Positions 19,282 through 27,272 of a DNA stretch of 64,000 nucleotides are shown piece after piece (position 1 is the stretch's first letter; every line of letters begins with the position of its first letter). Position numbers and translations under genes: made by a program. Location: contig NZ_JAHVAA010000011.1 of NCBI RefSeq assembly GCF_019264485.1, forward strand, positions 620,001 to 684,000, given 5' to 3'. The notes beneath the pieces were generated by a model that ran no database searches, was not told the DNA's origin, and was given only the letters and a program-made list of their open reading frames with translations. The stretch is from Sediminibacterium sp. (lineage in GTDB: Bacteria > Bacteroidota > Bacteroidia > Chitinophagales > Chitinophagaceae).

Positions 19282-19390
19282 TGAGGGTGCAGGGTTTGTG
19301 TTTTACAAATGGTGGAATATTCATTCACTACTTTATAAAAATACGCTACATTTAAGTATATGTAATTACTACACATTGTAAACGATTGCC

Positions 19391-20779
19391 ATGGCCAGCT
19401 CAGTACCACATTCTCCTGTCTCTTCAGGATTGATGCCCAAACCCCGTTTATCACTTACCCAGATATTTTTCATGAGTTTTGGATTTCTGGGTGTTCAATT
19501 CGGCTTCGCATTGCAAAACGGAAATACCAGTCGTATACTCCGCTCTTTTGGTGCCGATGTAGAACATCTTCCTATGTTCTGGATTGTTGCACCCTTAATG
19601 GGAATGATTGTGCAACCCCTGATTGGTCACTACAGCGACAGAACCTGGAACAGGGTAGGAAGACGGAAACCTTATTTTCTGGTGGGGGCATTGCTTTCAT
19701 CTGCGGCACTTGTATTTCTTCCCAATTCTGGAGCTATGTCATCTGTTATTCCGGCATTATGGATTGGAGCAGGGATGGTGATGATCATGGATGCATCGTT
19801 TAATGTAGCAATGGAACCCTTTCGTGCGCTGGTAGCAGATAATTTACCCGATTCGCAAAGAACAAGTGGCTTTGCTGTTCAGACTTTCCTGATAGGAGTG
19901 GGTGCTGTCATTGGCTCAGAACTGCCATCCATTCTTGCCAAAAATGGCTTCTCACAGGAAGCCGGTGAATCGGGAGTAGCTGATAATATTAAATATGCGT
20001 TTTATATTGGTGCCGCTGTATTTATTGTTGCTATCCTGATAACGGTTTTTTTATCAAGAGAATATCCCCCTGCTGAGTATGAAAAATACCACGGTAAACC
20101 AGATGAAGCTTCTCAGAAAGCAGGGATAAGTGAAATATTCAAAGACTTTAAAAAAATGCCCAGAACCATGAAACAATTGGGACTGGTGCAGTTTTTTTCG
20201 TGGTTCGCATTATTTAGTATGTGGGTATTTACAACCGATGCAGTAGCTACACATGTATACGGATTATCACCAGATGATGCCAGATCGGTAGCTTATAACG
20301 ATGCAGGTAATAAAGTAAGTTCTGCTTTTGGTACTTATAACCTTGTTGCTGCTATTTATGCCTTATTTATTCCAATAGTTGCGAAGTTTTTGGGAAGAAA
20401 AGGTACGCATGCGTTTTCTCTTATTGCCGGAGGGGTAGGTCTTATTTCCATTTATTTTATTAAAGATCCTTCTATGCTCACCTATTCCATGATAGGGGTA
20501 GGACTGGCATGGGCCAGCATTTTAGCAATGCCTTATGTAATACTATCAGGTTCTATTCCTGCCGGGAAACTGGGTATTTATATGGGTATTTTTAATTTCT
20601 TTATCACGCTGCCGCAAATTATAAATGGTATTGGTGGTGGATGGATCGTTAAAAATATTTATGGTGGCCAACCTATTTATGCCATCGTACTCGCAGGTTT
20701 CTTTATGTTATGTGCGGCCGTAAGTGTATTGTTTGTGTATGATGCAGGCGCCATTCGTATCAGGCAGGAAAAAAAATAA
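19391..20779 (+). CDS. MFS transporter (glycoside/disaccharide type)
   Basis: 462 aa; FGFLGVQFGFALQNGNTSRILRSFGADVEHLPMFWIVAPLMGMIVQPLIGHYSDRTWNRVGRRKPYFLVGA. Confidence 0.88.
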   Translation: MASSVPHSPVSSGLMPKPRLSLTQIFFMSFGFLGVQFGFALQNGNTSRILRSFGADVEHLPMFWIVAPLMGMIVQPLIGHYSDRTWNRVGRRKPYFLVGALLSSAALVFLPNSGAMSSVIPALWIGAGMVMIMDASFNVAMEPFRALVADNLPDSQRTSGFAVQTFLIGVGAVIGSELPSILAKNGFSQEAGESGVADNIKYAFYIGAAVFIVAILITVFLSREYPPAEYEKYHGKPDEASQKAGISEIFKDFKKMPRTMKQLGLVQFFSWFALFSMWVFTTDAVATHVYGLSPDDARSVAYNDAGNKVSSAFGTYNLVAAIYALFIPIVAKFLGRKGTHAFSLIAGGVGLISIYFIKDPSMLTYSMIGVGLAWASILAMPYVILSGSIPAGKLGIYMGIFNFFITLPQIINGIGGGWIVKNIYGGQPIYAIVLAGFFMLCAAVSVLFVYDAGAIRIRQEKK

Positions 20780-20816
20780 GGTACAGCGTTTATTACTGAA
20801 TCAAACGGGTATGGTC

Positions 20817-22685
20817 ATGAAAAAATTCTTTTACATAGTAATGTTATTGCTTGTATCAGTATTGGTTAAGGCAGAAGATATTGCTGTATATCCATCACAC
20901 TGGTTTACAGACATGCAATACAATAATGTACAACTCATACTGAAAGGAAGTGACACTGCATTCTGGCGTTATCGCTTTACCATTACCTACCCCGGGGTAC
21001 AAAAGCTACGGTCGCACAGGTTCAGCAATGGTAAATATGTGGGGCTGGATATCTCCATCTCTAAAGAAGCAAAACCCGGTGATGTAAAAATAGTCGGTGT
21101 ATACAATGGCAAAACCATTGAGTTGATATGGAAGCTCAAACCAAGAAGGGCTGGCAGAAATACAATTTTTGCCCAGGGAGTAACTTCAAAAGATTTTATT
21201 TACCTGATTATGCCAGACAGGTTCAGTAACGGAGATCCATCCAACGACCAGTTTAATAACCTCTATGATATAAGCAGTAACAGAAAAGATGTATTGCTTC
21301 GTCATGGTGGCGATTTAAAAGGAGTACAGAATCATTTATCATACCTGAAAGATTTAGGCGTGAGTACTGTTTGGATGACACCTGTTATTGAGAATAATAT
21401 GCCACTCAACAAAGAATCAGCAGGGATGATGAGTGGCTATCATGGCTATTGGTTTACCGATCATTATAAAGTAGATCCACGTTTGGGAGGTAATCAGACC
21501 TATCGTGAACTCTCTGATGCATTACATGCCAATGGTATGAAGCTGATACAGGATGCAGTGTATAATCATATCGGCTCACATCACTGGATAGCTCAGGAGC
21601 CACCATCTCCCGACTGGATTAACCGATGGAATAGCTATACAGGCAGTAACCATAGGGATGAAGCAATTTTCGGAAAATATGCAAGTGCAAAAGATAAACA
21701 GCAAATGCTTGATGGTTGGTTTGTACCCCATCTTCCGGATGTGAATCAACGAAACCCATTTGTGGCCAATTTTCTTATTCAACATGCAATTTGGAGCACG
21801 GAAGAATTTGGTGTAGATGGATGGCGTGTAGATACCTATAAATATTGTGATGAGGCTTTTCTGAATAAAATCAACGATGCACTTTTAAAAGAATATCCCA
21901 GGTTAACCATATTCGGCGAAGCATGGACCAATACGGTTACAGGCAGTGCATATTTCACGCGAAACAATATGAATGTTCCTTTCAAGCACAATGCAGAAGG
22001 AGTAACAGATTTTCCATTGAATGCCGGCATCATGGCCACCCTTAATCAACCCTTTGGCTGGACTGAAGGGGCAAATAAATTATACATGACATTGGCGCAG
22101 GATATTTTATACCAGCAACCTCTAAGCAACTGTATATTCCTGGATAATCATGATATGGATCGTTTTTATTCTGTGGCAGGGGAGAATATGAATAAGTTTA
22201 AACAGGGTATAGGACTACTGCTTACACTCAGAGGTATTCCACAAATGTATTATGGTACGGAAATACTCATGAAAAATTTCAAGAACCCGAGTGATGCGAT
22301 GGTGAGACTTGATTTCCCGGGAGGATTTGACGGGGATGCCGTAAATAAATTTAATAAAACCGGTAGAACAGCTCAGGAGCAGGAAGCTTTTGATTTTGTG
22401 CGGACTCTGGCATTGTTCAGAAAAAAATCTACAGCACTCACTACTGGTAAAACCATGCAATTCCTGCCGGCTGATGGATTGTATGTGTATTTCCGTTATG
22501 ACGATCGTCAGACCATTATGTGTATTGTTAATACCAGCGATACAAAAAAACAAGTTGTTTTAGCCGATTATGCAGAACGAACCAAAGGCTTTACAAAAGC
22601 AGTTGATATTTTTTCAGGGAAAAATTATGGAGAAGCCATAGAACTCCCTGCCCAGGGACTGATGATTGTAGAGTTAACGAAATAG
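20817..22685 (+). CDS. GH13 alpha-glucan hydrolase (neopullulanase/cyclomaltodextrinase-like)
   Basis: Signal peptide MKKFFYIVMLLLVSVLVKA; DAVYNHIGSHH, GVDGWRVDTYKYCD, IFGEAW, FLDNHDMDRF catalytic regions. Confidence 0.9.
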   Translation: MKKFFYIVMLLLVSVLVKAEDIAVYPSHWFTDMQYNNVQLILKGSDTAFWRYRFTITYPGVQKLRSHRFSNGKYVGLDISISKEAKPGDVKIVGVYNGKTIELIWKLKPRRAGRNTIFAQGVTSKDFIYLIMPDRFSNGDPSNDQFNNLYDISSNRKDVLLRHGGDLKGVQNHLSYLKDLGVSTVWMTPVIENNMPLNKESAGMMSGYHGYWFTDHYKVDPRLGGNQTYRELSDALHANGMKLIQDAVYNHIGSHHWIAQEPPSPDWINRWNSYTGSNHRDEAIFGKYASAKDKQQMLDGWFVPHLPDVNQRNPFVANFLIQHAIWSTEEFGVDGWRVDTYKYCDEAFLNKINDALLKEYPRLTIFGEAWTNTVTGSAYFTRNNMNVPFKHNAEGVTDFPLNAGIMATLNQPFGWTEGANKLYMTLAQDILYQQPLSNCIFLDNHDMDRFYSVAGENMNKFKQGIGLLLTLRGIPQMYYGTEILMKNFKNPSDAMVRLDFPGGFDGDAVNKFNKTGRTAQEQEAFDFVRTLALFRKKSTALTTGKTMQFLPADGLYVYFRYDDRQTIMCIVNTSDTKKQVVLADYAERTKGFTKAVDIFSGKNYGEAIELPAQGLMIVELTK

Positions 22686-22783
22686 TAACTTGTAGTTTGT
22701 ATTTGAAGCCATTCTGTTAATCTGCTCATAGAACTACGCCACGGTTATGAAATCCGGCTCGGAGCACTTATATTGCAATCAGC

Positions 22784-23965
22784 ATGACTACATCTATCAT
22801 CATTACTTTATGTATACTGATATTACTGGCTTATTTATTTGATATCAGTTCGGCGAAAACGAGAATACCTGCGGTTATTCTTTTATTATTGCTGGGTTGG
22901 GTACTGAAACAATTAACAGTATTCTTTGCTGTTCCTTTACCTGAACTCTCGTCTCTGTTACCTTTACTGGGTACTGTTGGGTTAATACTGATTGTATTGG
23001 AAGGTTCTCTTGAATTGGAACTCAATAAGTCCAAACTGCCATTGGTAAAAAAAGCAGCCGTAGTTTCTTTTTTCCCCCTACTTGCAAGTGCATTGATACT
23101 CGCCTGGTTATTCAGTTATTTCGGGGGGTATTCTTATAAACAAGCGCTGGTTAATATGCTGCCATTTGCAATCATCAGCAGTGCCATTGCTATACCCAGT
23201 GCCAGAAACCTGAATGGATATAACCGTGAATTTGTTACATATGAAAGTAGTTTATCTGATATCATCGGTGTAATCATTTTTAATTTTGTAATGCTTAATG
23301 CAGTCATAGATGCTACTGCTTTTATGCACTTTGGCTGGCAACTGTTGCTGATACTTGTCGTTTCATTCCTTGCTACTGTTGGTCTTTCCTATTTACTCGG
23401 GAGAATACAACACCATATTAAGTTCATTCCCATTATGGTAATGGTGATACTTATTTATATTGTTTCCAAGCACTATCACCTGCCTTCACTGCTGTTTATT
23501 TTATTGTTTGGAATATTCCTGGGTAACCTCGACGAACTCAAGCGATATAAATGGATTGCAAAACTGAATCCCGATGACCTGAATAAAGAAGTACATAAAT
23601 TCAAGGAAATAGCCACAGAAGCGGCTTTTGTAATCCGTACTTTTTTCTTTCTTGTATTTGGTTACCTGATAGAGACCAATGAATTATTAAATACAGATAC
23701 TTTATTATGGGCTGGTATTGTTGTAGTGGTAATCTTTACTATAAGAGCCATTCAGTTGAAAATTGCTAAACTGCCTCTCTTCCCACTCTTATTTATTGCT
23801 CCTCGTGGGTTGATCAGTATATTGTTATTCCTGTCTATTTCACCAACTGACAAAATTGGTATAGTAAATAATTCACTGATTATACAGGTCATTATTTTAA
23901 CGGCATTAATAATGATGGGGGGAATGATGGGCGTGAAAAAAATAAAAGACGAAATACCCGCATAA
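22784..23965 (+). CDS. Cation:proton antiporter family membrane protein
   Basis: 393 aa multi-pass; LLLLGWVLKQLTVFF, LIVLEGSLELELNKSKL, FAIISSAIAIPSARNL. Confidence 0.8.
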   Translation: MTTSIIITLCILILLAYLFDISSAKTRIPAVILLLLLGWVLKQLTVFFAVPLPELSSLLPLLGTVGLILIVLEGSLELELNKSKLPLVKKAAVVSFFPLLASALILAWLFSYFGGYSYKQALVNMLPFAIISSAIAIPSARNLNGYNREFVTYESSLSDIIGVIIFNFVMLNAVIDATAFMHFGWQLLLILVVSFLATVGLSYLLGRIQHHIKFIPIMVMVILIYIVSKHYHLPSLLFILLFGIFLGNLDELKRYKWIAKLNPDDLNKEVHKFKEIATEAAFVIRTFFFLVFGYLIETNELLNTDTLLWAGIVVVVIFTIRAIQLKIAKLPLFPLLFIAPRGLISILLFLSISPTDKIGIVNNSLIIQVIILTALIMMGGMMGVKKIKDEIPA

Positions 23966-23975
23966 ACTATATCCG

Positions 23976-24341
23976 ATGCATATACGTATTCAAGAGATTG
24001 AAATGGGTGCTGCAGAGCCCGGTCAGACGACAAACTTCTTTTCATCTGTCTTGAAATTACCAGTAAAACTGCAGGAAAATACACTAACTGTTTTTGACGG
24101 CGGCATACCGGGACTGGATATCAATATTGCAGATCACCTTCCACCTGGTGCTGTGCGTATTAGTTTTTTGACCGACGACCTGCAATCTCTTATTACTATA
24201 ATTAAAGAACAGCAATTGTTATTTGAAGGTCCTTATGAATCGCACCTGGGTATGTTGGCTATCCGGTTTAAAACACCTGATGGTATTGAAATTGTTGTGA
24301 ATACGGCTACAGACAGTTCTCCCGGGTGGTTAAAATGTTAA
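23976..24341 (+). CDS. VOC (glyoxalase-like) family protein
   Basis: 121 aa; TTNFFSSVLKLPV...RFKTPDGIEIVVN. Confidence 0.6.
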   Translation: MHIRIQEIEMGAAEPGQTTNFFSSVLKLPVKLQENTLTVFDGGIPGLDINIADHLPPGAVRISFLTDDLQSLITIIKEQQLLFEGPYESHLGMLAIRFKTPDGIEIVVNTATDSSPGWLKC

Positions 24342-24357
24342 GTCAAATGATCACGCC

Positions 24358-25293
24358 ATGAAATACCTGTTCATACTATGTAGCTGGGTTGTTCTGGGCT
24401 CTTTTATCGGACCCTCACCGGGTAAGGGTTTATGGACAGTAGCAGTTGACCCCAGTGGTCGTTTTGCAATAACGGGAGGAGATGACCGGGAACTCCGACT
24501 CTACCAGATAAAAGATATGAAATTGCTGAAATCGTTTCCGGTTAGCTCAATGATAAGAAGACTGGCATGGCAACCCTTTGGCCAATTACTGGCGGTTGCT
24601 ACCAACGATAAGCATATGCACCTGCGTAATATGGTTACAGGCGACTCTGTTTCATTGCAGGGTATTGAATATGGTGGAAGAGGAATTACCTGGAGCTATA
24701 ACGGAAAATTTCTTGCTGTAACAGATAATCATCTTATTAAAATATTCAATGAAAAAGGGCAGTTGATCAGAATCATTCCCAAAGAAGATAAAACAAGCTA
24801 TTTTGATATTGACTGGCACCCGTCGAAAAATATATTACTGGTAAGTGGAGATGATATTCGCCTGTATGAAATGAGCGGAAAAAAACTGGCCATCCTCAAA
24901 CACCGGGAAGAACATACGGGCGTATTGTCTGTTGAATGGCATCCATCCGGACAATTTTTTGTGAGTGGGGATTATGGGCATGATGAGGAAGGCATACCAA
25001 GCTTATTACAATACTGGACACCAGAAGGCAAACTGTTCAAAACCATCAAAGGCAGCAAAATGGAATACCGGGATCTGCAATGGAATCAGGATGGTACTTT
25101 ATTGGCCACTGCCAGTGATAAATTGCGCATCTGGACCAAAGACGGAGCCTTAAAATATGAAGGAGGCAACGGAAAAGAAAACCTTTGGGGCGTGAGTTGG
25201 AATGATTATTCAAAAGAACTGGTGACTGTATATTTCACAGGAATTTTAGAAAAATGGAACAACAAAGCTGTTTCTTTGCACCGATTCGAATAG
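24358..25293 (+). CDS. WD40-repeat protein, likely exported
   Basis: Repeating W-x-P-x-G-x-x-x-(A/V)-(T/S)-G/D-x blocks: LWTVAVDPSGRFAITGGDDRELRLYQ, LAWQPFGQLLAVATNDKHMHLRN, VEWHPSGQFFVSGDYG. Confidence 0.85.
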   Translation: MKYLFILCSWVVLGSFIGPSPGKGLWTVAVDPSGRFAITGGDDRELRLYQIKDMKLLKSFPVSSMIRRLAWQPFGQLLAVATNDKHMHLRNMVTGDSVSLQGIEYGGRGITWSYNGKFLAVTDNHLIKIFNEKGQLIRIIPKEDKTSYFDIDWHPSKNILLVSGDDIRLYEMSGKKLAILKHREEHTGVLSVEWHPSGQFFVSGDYGHDEEGIPSLLQYWTPEGKLFKTIKGSKMEYRDLQWNQDGTLLATASDKLRIWTKDGALKYEGGNGKENLWGVSWNDYSKELVTVYFTGILEKWNNKAVSLHRFE

Positions 25294-25311
25294 CTAACTA
25301 AAAGCCATTAT

Positions 25312-25734
25312 ATGAAAAATGCCATAAAAGCTCTTTTTTTAGGGCTATGCACCTGTATTACAGTTCAGTCAGTTTCTGCCCAGGAAATGAATGATACAGA
25401 ATTAAAAAAATATATCAGGCCTGTAAATGATGCCACCAATCAGATTCTGAAATTAAAACCGCAAATGTTTGAGTACAAAGCTGAATTCAATCGTTCATTG
25501 AAATTACCCGCGGGCAGACAATTTGGGTTTGGTATCGAAAATGTTGAAACAGTATTTCCACAACTGGTTAAAAGCCGGACCATTTCTTATACAGCCGGGA
25601 AAAATTTGTTCAAACAGGCTTATGTAAAAGAGGTTGAAATGGAGGGATTGATTCCTGTATTGGTAGAGTCGATTAAAGAATTGCAAATACAGATATCTCA
25701 ATTAAAAGCAGAGTTACAGGCTTTGAAAAAATAA
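25312..25734 (+). CDS. Secreted free-standing S74-type (intramolecular chaperone) domain protein
   Basis: Signal peptide then NDTELKKYIRPVNDATNQILKLKPQMFEYK...LPAGRQFGFGIENVETVFPQLV...VLVESIKELQIQISQLKAELQALKK. Confidence 0.75.
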   Translation: MKNAIKALFLGLCTCITVQSVSAQEMNDTELKKYIRPVNDATNQILKLKPQMFEYKAEFNRSLKLPAGRQFGFGIENVETVFPQLVKSRTISYTAGKNLFKQAYVKEVEMEGLIPVLVESIKELQIQISQLKAELQALKK

Positions 25735-25828
25735 CTTTACCCAGCCACATAAAACAACCAGCCCTTCAGCTTAGATTGAATATATTTAGCGTTTCCCGAT
25801 TCAGGGGTATGCTAAACAGGGCACTATC

Positions 25829-26401
25829 ATGTTGAAACAACAGGAAAACAGGCAACAACAGGCGAAAGTATTAAGGGTGTTCAGAAAAGTGCACAGGATT
25901 ACCGGGGCATTATTATTTGTATTCTTTTTTATTGTAGCAGTAACGGGTCTTTTATTGGGATGGAAAAAGAACAGTAATGGTTATTTACTGGCCAAATCAT
26001 ACAAAGGATCATCGACGGATACAAAAAACTGGTTATCCATAGACAGTCTCAGCCGAAAAGCCATTCATTACCTGCACGACAGTGTTGATGCAAATTTAAC
26101 CGGTACCATTGACCGGATTGATTTCAGACCTGAAAAGGGTATGGTTAAAATTCTTTTTAACGATCACTTTACAGCACTTCAACTCGATGCCAGTACCGGT
26201 GCATTATTGCATATTGAAACACGTAGGGCCGATTTTATTGAAAAAATACACGATGGGTCGGTGGTAGACCATTACCTGGGTATCACATCGGGGAGCTTCA
26301 AACTTTTTTATACCAGTGTAATGGGAGCGGCGTTGCTATTATTTACTGTTACCGGTTTTTGGCTATGGTATGGGCCCAAAAGAATGCGGGCAAGAAAATA
26401 A
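25829..26401 (+). CDS. PepSY-associated TM helix domain protein
   Basis: RKVHRITGALLFVFFFIVAVTGLLLGWKKN...IEKIHDGSVVDHYLGITSGSFKLFYTSVMGAALLLFTVTGFWLWYGPK. Confidence 0.85.
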   Translation: MLKQQENRQQQAKVLRVFRKVHRITGALLFVFFFIVAVTGLLLGWKKNSNGYLLAKSYKGSSTDTKNWLSIDSLSRKAIHYLHDSVDANLTGTIDRIDFRPEKGMVKILFNDHFTALQLDASTGALLHIETRRADFIEKIHDGSVVDHYLGITSGSFKLFYTSVMGAALLLFTVTGFWLWYGPKRMRARK

Positions 26402-26521
26402 AAAGGAAAGTCCGTGAGTCTGTGGCCGATAGTAATACCCCCAAAACTATACAGCCATATAAACCCCCGGACTTCCCAGTATACATTTCATTCTCACGTA
26501 TCGGTAAAGTTCCGACTTCAG

Positions 26522-27259
26522 TTATAGCAAAGAATTCCACAATATTCGTGCCGCTTCTTTGCCCCAGTCCTTCATCGCTTTATTTAAATCAGTTGAAAGT
26601 TGTGTCCAACTTGCTTTTTTCCCTTTTTGTGAAGGAGAGAGCTGTGCAGGCGTTGGATCAACCAATTCTACTTTGGTAGCAAACCAGGTAGTATGTAATC
26701 TGGGAACGGCCAGCCCGAGTATCATACCAGGCAAACCACTAAAACTTTCCGGGCCGCTGTTAACCATAATCTGGTCTGTATAGAAAGCAACCACATAAAC
26801 GGAGTCGCAGATTTTAGTGACCGCTTTTTTGCATTCAAAGCCTGCAATAGTGCGTGTTTCATCAGTAATGCGCCATTCGAGCTGGCGTAAACTGTCCTGA
26901 ATCAGGTAAGTTTGTTCAAATACATCACGTTGCATGGAGATGGTACCTTTATTGATGTCTTTAATGGTAACATCCGATTCGGAAGGCTTACCCATCCAGA
27001 GGTATTTATTATCCGGATTTTCTTTGAGTAATCGATACACAGATCTTTCATTATTGAACCGAAGCTCATAATGATCGGTGATCATTTTCGGATAGTTTTT
27101 TTTCATTTCAGCAATCCAGGGGCCTTCATTTTCTCCTTCCAACTGACTGTGCTGGTTGTATTTTCTTTCAAATTCAACCCTGCCCGAGCTGATAAACCTG
27201 GCCTGTGAAAAACTGGTTGTTGCCGACAGCAGGAATAATAGGATGAATATATTTTTCAT
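26522..27259 (-). CDS. GLPGLI family protein
   Basis: GPESFSGLPGMILGL motif; signal peptide MKNIFILLFLLSATTSFSQ. Confidence 0.9.
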   Translation of the reverse strand: MKNIFILLFLLSATTSFSQARFISSGRVEFERKYNQHSQLEGENEGPWIAEMKKNYPKMITDHYELRFNNERSVYRLLKENPDNKYLWMGKPSESDVTIKDINKGTISMQRDVFEQTYLIQDSLRQLEWRITDETRTIAGFECKKAVTKICDSVYVVAFYTDQIMVNSGPESFSGLPGMILGLAVPRLHTTWFATKVELVDPTPAQLSPSQKGKKASWTQLSTDLNKAMKDWGKEAARILWNSLL

Positions 27260-27272
27260 GGTTATGATCTGT

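Noticed and set aside
25499-25530. LPAGRQ peptide in the S74 protein as a repeat-derived insertion (seen in some Bacteroidota proteins)
   Set aside because: LPxGxQxGxxAxxVExVFPxLV is the normal S74 domain pattern, so the peptide fits the family without an insertion.
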